Below, in pieces: positions 1 through 9,468 of a stretch of DNA of 64,000 nt. The DNA is taken from positions 17,069,443-17,133,442 of the forward strand of contig CM030716.1 of NCBI GenBank assembly GCA_017979445.1. Reading direction: 5' to 3'. Below the pieces are notes generated by a model, which made no database searches, had not been told where the DNA came from, and saw only the letters and a program-made list of their open reading frames with translations. The DNA is from Akebia trifoliata (taxonomy: Eukaryota > Streptophyta > Magnoliopsida > Ranunculales > Lardizabalaceae). The position numbers and the translations under genes were made by a program. Within the stretch, counting starts at the first letter, position 1, and each line of letters begins with the position of its first letter.

Positions 1-560
1 AATTGTATTTTCATAAAATACTAAGGACTCAAGAAGAAGAAAAGAAGAAAGAAGATATAAGGTGGGTTCAAGGAAATCCCCCCCCTCTCTCTTCTACACC
101 CTCTCCTCCTCCCTCTTCTATCACCCCTCTCCCATTCATTTTATTTTTTAGGATGAATGGACCCCAAGGCTAAAGGTCTATAAGGGTCATTTCCATCAAT
201 GGAATGACCCTATGATCAAGCCGAAAATGAACCCCTATCTAGGGTACAAATGCACCCACGTGGCACATTTTTTTTCACATCTTTTTAAATAAAAAAGGAC
301 CGAGTTGAGTTGAGGTTACTACTATTTAGTGGGGAGAAAAGGGTGCCTAACACCTTCCCTTTTCTCCAACCGAGTTGCTTACCCCGTATCTCAAAGATTT
401 GATCCGTACCTTATCCATCGAGAGTCACTAAACGCCAAAATGTCACTTTTTCAAAAAATGTACATCGGGTGACCATTCACACCCACTTACAAAAATGAAT
501 GGTGGCGACTCCAAACCATCGTAGATGTGACCGTCGTAATGACGAAATCACGTATCTACA
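1..560 (+). repeat. A1 5' LTR, 3'-terminal 560 bp
   Basis: The stretch matches 19085-19643 nearly base for base and ends in TCTACA, directly before the PBS. The remaining roughly 1.45 kb of this LTR lies upstream of the window. Differences from the 3' LTR are mostly C/T or A/G, plus one length change in a C run near 88-95. Confidence 0.95.
333..367 (+). other. LTR stem-loop with invariant 13-nt loop (A1 form)
   Basis: A perfect 11-bp inverted repeat, GGAGAAAAGGG (333-343) and CCCTTTTCTCC (357-367), encloses TGCCTAACACCTT. The second LTR has it at 19416-19450. The A2 LTR (38981-39013) and the B-family LTRs keep the loop but use different, still complementary stems, which argues for a selected RNA structure. 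It lies about 190 bp before the LTR end, probably in R or U5. Its function is unknown. Confidence 0.8.
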
Positions 561-562
561 GC

Positions 563-581
563 TTGGCGACTCCACTGGGGA
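563..581 (+). promoter_or_regulatory. Primer binding site of A1
   Basis: TGGCGACTCCACTGGGGA begins 3 bases after the LTR end. Its reverse complement ends in CGCCA, as a mature tRNA 3' end would. It resembles the tRNA-Arg-type site described for Ogre elements; I did not verify the exact tRNA. B1 and B2 use close variants. Confidence 0.8.
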
Positions 582-817
582 GTAAAGGCTCTACCCTCGT
601 GTCAACTCGGGTATTTTGAAAAAAAAAAAGAAAGGTTTCAAAATTTTTTATTTGTAAGCTAACAATACTTGTTGTATTTGTTGTATTTATTTTTTAGATA
701 GGTTTCTTTTATTTATTTACTCACTTGAAAAAAAAAAAAATCCGATTTTTACTTTATTTATCCGATTATGTCCTTTTAAGCATGCATATCATCAAACAAA
801 TGAAAAAAAAAATTTCT

Positions 818-855
818 TTTTTGGCCTAAGCCAAAAACCGGAGGCAATGTGCCTC
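818..855 (+). repeat. Twin hairpin, first of two copies in the A1 leader
   Basis: An 8-bp stem (TTTTTGGC with GCCAAAAA, 4-nt loop CTAA) is followed at once by GAGGCA and TGCCTC around ATG. The pair recurs at 1174-1209 with a 6-bp first stem and an identical second hairpin. Being duplicated in the leader, it is a candidate structured RNA signal. Confidence 0.6.
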
Positions 856-936
856 AAAATGGGTATAAAAAAATAAAAAAATAAAAAAATAAAAAAAATA
901 AAAAAAAAGTCGTTTTTCTTCTTTTTTGGCCGAATG

Positions 937-1117
937 GACAGTCGAACTTAAACTAATCGTAACTTTCTCGTCCGATCTCCGATTAGCTATTAGTGCATAT
1001 CGATTTGAGGTAGAACAAAAGTTTTTACAAAATGTGACAAAAGTCAGTAACATTTTGCCAAGTCAGAATCGATTTTTGAGCTCATTTACTATCGTTTACG
1101 CTATTATTTTCGTTTGA
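937..1117 (+). other. Leader block shared with the Athila-type element
   Basis: The stretch around AACTTTC..TCCGATCTCCGATTA and the following bases also occur in the Athila leader at about 61490-61667 on the minus strand, in the same sense relative to each element. It is not a coding frame in either. The shared order of leader blocks suggests common descent or exchange of cis-acting sequence. Confidence 0.6.
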
Positions 1118-1659
1118 CGTCTCGTCGCGATACAAAATGAGTAGGAAAAAAGAGCATAAAAAAGGAAAAAAAATTTGGCCCAAGCCAAAAACCAGAGGCA
1201 ATGTGCCTCAAAATGAGCACAAAAAAAAGTAATTAAAAAAATTAATTAAAAAAAAAATTAATTAAAAAAAAAAATTTTTTTTTTTTGCTCAGCTTGTTCC
1301 TTACATCAGTCTTGGAAACTTTCCTCTTGGAATTTATTTTTATTTTAAGTTTTAAAGTTTCAAAAGATCAAATGGATCATCTTTTTTAAACTCAAGGCGT
1401 ACCGCTCGCCACTTTTTGATTGATCAAAATGGAAATTCAAAGCGATCATCGGTTGGACCATAAAAAAATATAAAAATAAAAAGAAAAGTCCTCTTGTTAT
1501 TAGTTCATTCATGGTTGATGCGTAACCATGAATGTGCTATCCTTGCGGACTGATGGTTTCTATTGGTATATTTTAATGTGCCTACATGATTGTAGTGTGG
1601 ATGTAATAGATTTAGTACTCTTTGAGCTATGTGGTACCCATGTAGAAATGATTTGATCT

Positions 1660-2690
1660 GGCCAATGGGCCCACTCATCTGGAAAATGCCCCGGGCATAC
1701 CCTATCCTATTTTCCCACACCACTAGCACGTCTACTTTACTGTATTGCACGCTTGCACATCCCTAATAGTCAACGTGGCACTAGTGCGTGGCCCGGTCTC
1801 CTCAGAGATGCGACGTCATTCATGAAAACCACAACTCCAGTCACGTACCTCAAGGTATATCAAACTGGGACATCAATACCATCTGATCAGGTGATTCTGA
1901 GAGGTATATTGATGCACCCAGACTGGAGCGACCTGAGCCTTTGACCTATTGTGAGCCACACAGTCACATGTTCCGATTGCCAATGTAGTACTAGTACGTG
2001 GTCGGTCCCCTCGCGGGATGCGAAAACCATTTATGAAAGCTACAACTTATGACTCGTACCTGTAGGTATACAAAAGATAATCCAAGTACATCAATTGCAC
2101 TTCTTGGTCAAAACCAGTGCCTAAGCAAGATCTTGCCCCGCTGTACCCTACTGTACGAGGGGGATAGACTACGTCTATTCTAAACGAGAGGTACTTAAGT
2201 GGGCCATTGCTCAGTATCGTGCGCCACCTCTCAACTGGGGATCAAACTGGTTGTTTTTGGCTTTAGAGAAGTGAATTGAAGTTTTAGATTATCACCTATA
2301 CGGTATATCAAACCAAGTCACCACGTACCGTCTGATTGAGTACGCTTGAGAGGTATATAGGTGTGCTTGGGCAAGGGTGGCCAGATAAAAATGCATTGCA
2401 CGTAGTAAGCTTAGAGTCTAGAAACCTTCCTTGTAAGTCACGACTCGAACTTATCGCGGGTGTTCCCGGGTTGTTGAATGAAACCTGATGATTGATGTAT
2501 GTGAATGATGTGAATGATGAAATCAGAGTTTATGATTGTCCTCAAGGATCAAAATTTTGTTTTCAGAAATTAAAATGGGTGCACCGACCCAGTAAAGAAT
2601 CCATTTCTTGAATGACCCAGTCCATCTCGATACAATAATCATGATAGGCTGGGCCATTTAAATCAAAATGAAAATCAAATTTTCAAAAAT
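1660..2690 (+). other. Conserved leader module of A1 with duplicated palindromes
   Basis: About 1 kb closely related to 25875-26880 (B1) and 54190-55235 (B2, reverse). It contains an internal duplication offset by about 210 bp: 1762-1850 resembles 1970-2061. Each copy has a perfect 10-bp palindrome, GCACTAGTGC at 1778-1787 and GTACTAGTAC at 1988-1997, so the change between copies keeps self-complementarity. I read it as a packaging or dimerisation region; no function is proven. Confidence 0.7.
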
Positions 2691-2870
2691 GAAAATCAAA
2701 TTTTCAAAAAAGAAAAGTGGTTTACAAAAGAAAAATATTTTTCAGAAAGTAGATTTTCCAAAAATAGTGTTCTCTAGGGAAAAAATGTTTTAAAAAAGAA
2801 AAGTGTTTCCAAGAAAGTGTTTTTCAAGAAGAACAAAAATTTTCAAAAGAAAAGTAATTTTACATGGACC
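2691..2870 (+). repeat. Purine-rich degenerate repeat before ORF1
   Basis: Degenerate units built on TTTCCAAAAGAAAA-like words. The same type of sequence follows the leader module in B1 (26906-27120) and B2 (53900-54190). No coding function is apparent. Confidence 0.6.
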
Positions 2871-2909
2871 TTGGAAATGTACTGAACTATTCTTTTGTGT
2901 CAACTCAGG

Positions 2910-5611
2910 ATGCTGGCTGTAGACAATAACCCAATCGACCAATTGGTCAAAACAACCATCACGGGGATGCACACCGTAGAGAAATTCAACTTTGGAAAAT
3001 TCATGTTGAGATGCGCTCTGTACTTCCACGAGTTTGAGATAGATTGGAACCTTTTGAACGTTATGGCTAAGCGTTGAAATCCTTATCTTCACATCTTCCA
3101 CATTGGGCATATGCACTTGTGTCCTACTCATGAAGACTATTGTGGCATCATGGGGATATCTACTTCAGGTCCTCTAGTCAGGTCTTCATTGAAGACAGGA
3201 TATTCTGGTGACCTGGCCACAGGCCTAAACATTTCAAAGGAAGAAGCCAAGGCCTTAGTCTGTAACGGGAGATTGGATTTAGTTCCCTTATTGAGTCCAT
3301 ACCACTTTCGTAGTCATCCCATCAATGTAAAATCGGGAGCTTGGAGAGCCACTAGAGACTATCGGTTATGTTTAGGGATCCTAGCCCAATACATACTGAC
3401 CTCCAAAAGTGAGGGTCAAACTGTTCCTGAGTCTTTCATAGACATAGCTTCCCAACTCTCTAGAAAAGCCAACCCTGAACCTCTTATTCTAGCTGAAACC
3501 TTCTCAGGTTTGGATGCCATAAAAAATGGTGAGGGAAGGGATTTTAAAGGAAGCCCTCACCTACTTTATATGTGGCTTTGCGATCGTCTTAAAATTGTAG
3601 ACATTCCTTCAACCCTCGAGTATAGGCCAGAGTACTTTTCCAAGAGAAATATGTTAGTGCGTCACAACTCAGTTAAGGCTTGGAGCAAATGGTTGGTGAA
3701 AGTGCCCTCGATCCGCGGGGTGCGCGGATCCACTTTTGACCCTTGAGGTTTGGGAGTCGCCACCTAGTTATTGTGGTCTAGGAACCAAACTGACTCTAAC
3801 ATGGATAAAAAGAACTAATCTACCACAAAAAATCTGAATTCGGGGATCATGTTACGGGGTTGGAAGGTGTTAGGCACCAACCCCGCCCGGTCAAAGCCGG
3901 TCTCTACTAACTTTCCAAATATATCACATTGCTAAAAACCTAGATAAAAATAAAAAAATTACATACCTTTCCGATAGCAAGGATTTTGTTCCCTCAGATC
4001 TGACAAAAAGAGCTCCTTGTACTGTACTCCCTTGCTTCGTTCTATCTCCGGATTTGACTTCGGATCTCCTAGATCAAGGTATCTCCTTATTTTTGGATCT
4101 GAACTCTTCAAGTTTGTTGTGGATTTGAGGGTGTTTTTGGAGGGATTTTGGGTGTTTTCTAGACTAAAATTGAAGAAGGGATGTTAGGTAAGGAGTTGGG
4201 GCTCCAAAACTAGGGTTTATGGGGGGCTAGGGGAGCTTCTAGACCTACTTCTCTTAGGGTTTATGATTTGATACGAAAATAGGGTGTGAGCATCTCTATT
4301 TATAGAATTTTTTTAAGGTTGATTTGGATAGAGTTAGTGTTTAATTAGAGATTTTTTAATGAGTTGTGTTTTAGTTAAAATTGTTTTAGGTAGAATTGTG
4401 TTTTAATTAGAATTGTTTTGGGTAGAATTGTTTTTAAGTTAGAACTCTATTAGATAGAGTTATTATTTAATTAGAATTCTATTATGACTTTTGGTCTTAT
4501 TTGATTGACTTTTAATGTTTTGACTTTAGTCTTAATTGATTGACTTTTAATATTTTGACTTTAGTCTTGCTTAATTGACTTTAATTTTGACTAGGATTTC
4601 ACTTTACATTAATTAATATTTTAATTATTAATTTTAGAATTTTTAATTATTAAAATTATAAAATTACTATTTTGCTTTTGAAAATGACTTTTTGCATTTT
4701 AAATCATTTTTTAATGTTCTAAGATGTTTTGAAATCAATTTTTCATAAGATATTCAATGGAAATATTGGTTTGTATCAGTTATGAAATTTTTTGTGAGAA
4801 ATGATCGTGAACTTTATTAGGGGTATTTTCGTAATTTTGTTAAATTTTGTGAAAATTGACTAAATGATTTATTTGATTTCGATTTGTTATTTTATGTGTT
4901 TGAAAGGATTTTTCTAAGCGCAATGTAAGCTCTAGGGATGTTTTGAGGTTAGGGGTATTTCGGTAATTTGGTCATTTTTTGTGATTTTTATCGTGAAGCT
5001 TCTTTTTGTCTGTAAGATGATGATTTCTATGTTTTTTGAGTTATATTTTCCTAGCGTAGCATGATTTCTATAGTTTTGTTAGTTTGAGATACCTCATTCG
5101 AATTTCTGAAACATATTTAGTAACAAATAAAGCATTGGAATAAACATCCATCATTGAGAATCGTTGCAATCGGGTTGACGAGTTGATTAATCAGGCGAGT
5201 GCAAAAATGGGGTGTCTACAGTTGGATTCTCGCCTTGTCCGTCATATTGGTTTGAGATGCCTTTGGTGGATGACGGACTACCCTGTTTTAGGTACCAAAG
5301 GATCCTATTATGTCCGTTTGATTGGACTGGAGGAGACATCTTTTTACCAACCTGCCTTGATCCCAGAACAGTACGGAGTACCTATAGAGTTTTCGCTACC
5401 TCAACACAAACAATTCTTTTCTCCCGAACCATTGACTGAAAAGTTAGTGCATCTCATTGAGAAGGCTTGGAACAAGCGCACCTTAGGATATCCAGATGGA
5501 CCAGCAGAGTTCAAAGAGCTAGTCGTTAGAACCAAAAGAAGCAAGTCTAATTGTCCCAGTAATCCTGATGACGATCAAAACAAATCCAAGCGTCCATGTA
5601 AAAGAATGTAA
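2910..5611 (+). pseudogene. ORF1 of the Ogre-type element, split by a solo LTR
   Basis: The frame opens at ATG 2910, has one TGA at 3075-3077 where the context suggests TGG, and runs to 3691. The solo LTR at 3697-5220 then interrupts it, and the same frame resumes after the duplicated GTTGG and ends at TAA 5609-5611, about 390 codons in all. Position and pattern match the extra ORF found upstream of gag in Ogre elements; its role is not established. The product is globular-looking, has no signal peptide, and ends in a Lys/Arg-rich tail (KRSKSNCPSN, then KSKRPCKRM). Assignment rests on position and weak sequence recognition. Confidence 0.75.
3697..5220 (-). repeat. Solo LTR of family B inserted in A1 ORF1
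   Basis: It starts TGAAAGTGCC and ends GTGTCTACA (reverse of TGTAGACAC...CA) and is related to the B1 and B2 LTRs. It is flanked by GTTGG at 3692-3696 and 5221-5225. It keeps a reverse-strand TATA box (TATTTATA, 4297-4304) and the conserved stem-loop at 3855-3885. No internal region is present, so it arose by LTR-LTR recombination. Several segments are missing relative to the roughly 1.73-kb full LTRs. Confidence 0.92.
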
Positions 5612-5740
5612 GACAGAGTTATTGAAAATTGTTATTCAAAAAAATCTTATCTGTCAAGTAATTTTCAATAGTTCAATAAAATTTCTTTCAGTTTCTTTGT
5701 GGATAATCATGGCATAAATGAATTGTTTAATGGGTCGGTA

Positions 5741-6860
5741 TGAAAATTCGATGCCAGCTCCGTGCTGATGAAATTTCTTTTTTAAAATGCTTTATCGACT
5801 CCGTGTCAATGCCAGCTCCGTGCTGATGAATTTTTTTTTTTAAAATGCTTTACCGACTCCGTGTCGATGCCAGCTCCGTGCTGATGAAATCGCTTTTAAA
5901 TTTTACCGACTCCGTGTCGATGCCAGCTCCGTGCTGATGAAATCGTTTTTAAATTTTACCGACTTCGTGTTGATGCCAGCTCCGTACTGATGAAATTTCT
6001 TTTTTAAAATGCTTTACCGACTCCGTGTCGATGCTAGCTCCGTGCTGATGAAATTTCATTTTTCAAGTGCTTTACCGACTCCGTGTCGATGCCAGCTCCG
6101 TGCTGATGAAATCGTTTTTAAATTTTACTGACTCCGTGTCGATGCCAGCTCCGTGCTGATGAAATTTCTTTTTTAAAATGTTTTACCGACTCCGTGTCGA
6201 TGCCAGCTCCGTGCTGATAAAATTTCTTTTTCAAAATGCTTTACCGACTCCGTGTCGATGCCAGCTCCGTGCTGATGAAATTTCATTTTTTCAAAATACT
6301 TTACCGACTCCGTGTCGATGCCAGCTCCGTGCTGATGGAATCGTTTTTAAATTTTACCGACTCTGTGTCGATGCCAGCTCCGTGCTGATGAAATTTCATT
6401 TTTTCAAAATACTTTACCGACTCCGTGTCGATGCCAGCTCCGTGCTGATGAAATCATTTTTAAATTTTACCGACTCCGTGTCGATGCCAGCTCCGTGCTG
6501 ATGAAATTTCTTTTTCAAAATGCTTTACCGACTCCGTGTCGATGCCAGCTCCGTGCTGATGAAATTTCATTTTTTCAAAATACTTTACCGACTCCGTGTC
6601 GATACCAGCTCCGTGCTGATGAAATCGTTTGTGAATTTTACCGACTCTGTGTCAATGCCAGCTCCTGCTGATGTAATTCTTTTTCAAAATGTTGTACCGG
6701 CTCCGTGTCGATACCAGCTCCGTACTGACGAAATCTTTTAAATTTTACCGACTCCGTGTCGATGCCAGCCCCGTGCTGATGAAATTTCTTTTTATTTTAC
6801 CGACTCCGTGTCGATGCCAGTTCCGACTGATGTAATTATTTTTCAAAATATTTCACCAGT
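5741..6860 (+). repeat. Minisatellite of paired short hairpins between ORF1 and gag
   Basis: About 20 units alternate between roughly 58 bp (spacer TTTCTTTTTCAAAATGCTT-like) and roughly 50 bp (spacer TCGTTTTTAAATTTT-like). Each core has two adjacent inverted repeats with the same TCCGT loop: CGAC with GTCG, then CAGC with GCTG. Long ORFs through it are artefacts of unit length. Flanking stretches 5612-5740 and 6861-7091 hold no gene; the former resembles B1 sequence after 27130, which marks where B elements lost ORF1. Confidence 0.9.
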
Positions 6861-7091
6861 CTCGTACTGATGCCAACTTCGCATTAATGTCGGCTCCGAG
6901 CCGAAGAACTCTTTTCTTTAAAACTCGTTTACTTTAAAATAAATAACTTTACCCGACCTAATAAAACATCATGTATATTCTTTTTGTAAACAAAACAGTA
7001 ACGTTTGGTCTTCTGTACGCACAAGGTGGCCAAACGAAAGAAGTACAAACACCCTGAGAAGCCTCCGTATTTCCTTCGATCTACATCAACT

Positions 7092-8531
7092 ATGAGCAAC
7101 TCAGATGACCCACAACCTGCGACAAGTGAACTTGCCGAAGCTAATGCAATGATAGCAAAGCTAGTAGAAATAACAAAAAGACAAGAACAAATGTTGATGG
7201 CTGTTTTTAGTAATACTAACTTCTTACAAGCGCAAGCCGCTCAGCACCAAGCATCTGGATCAAATCCGGAACCCCTTGAACAAACACGACCAGATCAACA
7301 GACCACCCCACCTCCTACGGTGCCAATGTATCAGGGCCCTCAGCTCTATATTCCACAGAATCGACCACCCCCTGTGGTCATTCCCGACGAGGAATGCGAG
7401 TACAGGGCTACGGAAGCCAAAAGCGCAACAGATGAAAAACTGGCTCAGCAAATCGAATCTCTGCAGGAAGAGATGAGGAGGATGAAGGGCCTCAACACTA
7501 TGAGCGGAACCCGATTCAAGGATCTATGCTTCTACCCCAATGCTCAATTACCGGCCAAGTTCAAGTGTCCGGAGTTTGAAAAATATAACGGAGTAGGGTG
7601 CCCGTTGTCACATCTGAAGTTGTATTGTGGATCCATGTGCCAGTATGGCGAGGATGACAGGTTATTGGTACAGTTATTTCAGAGGAGCTTAATAGGGTCG
7701 GCACTCAAATGGTTTTCTGGATTGGATCACTCACTCATTAAGAGCTGGCAAGACCTAGTCGAGATGTTCTGGCAAAATTATCGGTTCAATACTGATGTGG
7801 GGCTAGATCGAAATGACATGGCCAAGATGACAAGAAAGCAACGGGAAACAGTGAAAGAGTATGCACAGAGGTGGCGAGAGTCTGCCTCACAAGTAAGGCC
7901 TACAATGATAGAGCAAAAGATGAGCACCACGTTCATCTCGACACTAGGGCACGCTTTCTATACTCATCTAGTGGGGCACACTACGGGCACATTTTCAAAT
8001 CTGGTACAAGTAGTAGACCGGGTCGAGGACGGGATCCGAACTGGTCTGATATTCGACTTTACAAACTTGAGGGCAGCAACAGGGATCCCCTTTCAGAAAA
8101 AACCAGTGCCGGTAATAAAGAAAAGAGAAGAGACACAGGTTAACAATGTACAACTAAATCGACCCCTCTTCATTCCAGCACCAGTACCAAGACCACAAGC
8201 TCCATCAACTTCTTGGGCCCCGGCACCTCCACCAGTCTGGAACCCTGGACCTCAGAACCAGTTCAGGGCAAATCCTCCACCAGTAACACCGCAGTATGGG
8301 CAAGGTCAGCAAGTGCGGCCTAACAGAGTGTTTACTCGGTTGCCAATGACACTGTTAGAATTACTCTCGATCTTGCTCAACGGAGAGTATCTCACGAAAC
8401 GACCACCAAACCCAGAAACCGAAAAGGGACCAGGATACAATCCAAGCTTATTTTGTGAATTTCACATGGGTGCACCAGGGCACTCTACAGACCAATGCTG
8501 GCAGCTCAAAAACATCAAGTACAGAACCTGA
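7092..8531 (+). CDS. gag: Gag (capsid and nucleocapsid) of A1, C-terminally frameshifted
   Basis: I start it at ATG 7092, since the upstream extension to 7005 lacks an ATG. An N-terminal coiled-coil-like stretch is followed by a Pro/Gln-rich linker, then the retrotransposon gag (capsid) fold, roughly residues 170-340 (LFQRSLIGSALKWFSGL, then REYAQRW-like and RVEDGIRTG). A Pro-rich stretch precedes a variant zinc knuckle, C-X2-H..GH-X4-C (CEFHMGAPGHSTDQC). A frameshift in an A run near 8505 ends this frame early at 8529-8531; coding potential continues in another frame. The product would form the cytoplasmic particle that packages element RNA. Confidence 0.88.
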   Translation: MSNSDDPQPATSELAEANAMIAKLVEITKRQEQMLMAVFSNTNFLQAQAAQHQASGSNPEPLEQTRPDQQTTPPPTVPMYQGPQLYIPQNRPPPVVIPDEECEYRATEAKSATDEKLAQQIESLQEEMRRMKGLNTMSGTRFKDLCFYPNAQLPAKFKCPEFEKYNGVGCPLSHLKLYCGSMCQYGEDDRLLVQLFQRSLIGSALKWFSGLDHSLIKSWQDLVEMFWQNYRFNTDVGLDRNDMAKMTRKQRETVKEYAQRWRESASQVRPTMIEQKMSTTFISTLGHAFYTHLVGHTTGTFSNLVQVVDRVEDGIRTGLIFDFTNLRAATGIPFQKKPVPVIKKREETQVNNVQLNRPLFIPAPVPRPQAPSTSWAPAPPPVWNPGPQNQFRANPPPVTPQYGQGQQVRPNRVFTRLPMTLLELLSILLNGEYLTKRPPNPETEKGPGYNPSLFCEFHMGAPGHSTDQCWQLKNIKYRT

Positions 8532-9468
8532 TCGATAAAAGGGCTCTCATCCTAGATGGGCCTGCCAACCCGCCCCAACAACAGAACATCAATCAAAACC
8601 CTCTACCTACTCATAATGGAGAAGGAAGTGGGCACAGGGTAAACGTCATCTGCGAAGAGTTTGACTTCAAACCTTCAGAACTAATAGCACCTGTCGGAAT
8701 GAAAATCAAGGTTCACTTAACACAGAAATCAAGGATGTCAGCAATTAACACAGTCGACCACTATGCAGCAAATCCATCACAAAATTCACAGCTACCTCAT
8801 AGAATGGCCAACCTCACCATCCATCCCCCTCATCAAGATACTACCACCCGACCACCTTTAGTCATACCTTATGGATCACCCCATCATCAAAATTCGACCC
8901 TACCTCCCCTTGTTATACCCTACACACCACCATATTCCCAAGGATCAACTCGACCCCCCTCCATATACCATACACTTCATCTTCACGTCCACCACTCGTC
9001 ATTCCATACACTCCATCGACTCCACCAATTCCTACTATCACTACATCCAAGTCATCACCACCACCTCTCATTCTCAATATGAAACCCGATCCACCCCCCA
9101 TAACCATACACTCACCTAAATCATTTCCCTATAGCTCCGATCAGGCAATCCCTTGGAGCTATGAGACCACTATCACCACGACCAACGGGGTCGAAGCGAT
9201 GAAGGAAACAATAGTATCTGATATCGGCCATATGACAAGGGCAGGAAAGTGCCAAAAATTGTCGGAAAATGGGGTAAAAATTAAGGAAGAAAGCAAAGGG
9301 ATGACCGACGAAGAGAAAAGAGAAACAAAGGGAAAGGGCAAGCTGTATAAGGAGGATAAAATGGAAGAGAAGGCGAAAGTGACAGACAAAGAAGCCACAG
9401 ACTTTATTAAGCTCATCCTCAAGAGAGAGCATAACATAATAGACAGATTGAACAAGCAGCCAGCCTAA
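8495..9468 (+). pseudogene. Gag C-terminal and Gag-Pro linker, frameshifted
   Basis: It continues the A1 gag in a second frame (8495-9082), then a third (from about 9079), so one frameshift lies near 8505 and another within about 8960-9080. The middle is a Pro/His/Thr-rich low-complexity segment around the IPY and PPLVIPY repeats; the last 100 codons are Lys/Glu-rich. TAA at 9466-9468 fits a CAA to TAA change, since the same frame runs on into protease. Confidence 0.75.

Larger units (their letters stand above)
582..2909 (+). other. Long untranslated leader of A1
   Basis: About 2.3 kb between PBS and ORF1 without a credible coding frame. The first part is A/T-rich with many poly-A runs. It contains a duplicated pair of hairpins (818-855, 1174-1209), a block shared with the Athila element (937-1117) and a module shared with B1 and B2 (1660-2690). 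Short ORFs here are chance frames. Confidence 0.8.

Noticed and set aside
6178..6741. ORFs with repeated YRLRVDASSVLMK peptide
   Set aside because: Minisatellite frames; unit lengths vary and break the frame between units.
7260..7476. ORFs in other frames over gag
   Set aside because: Shadows of the Gag frame without codon or domain support.
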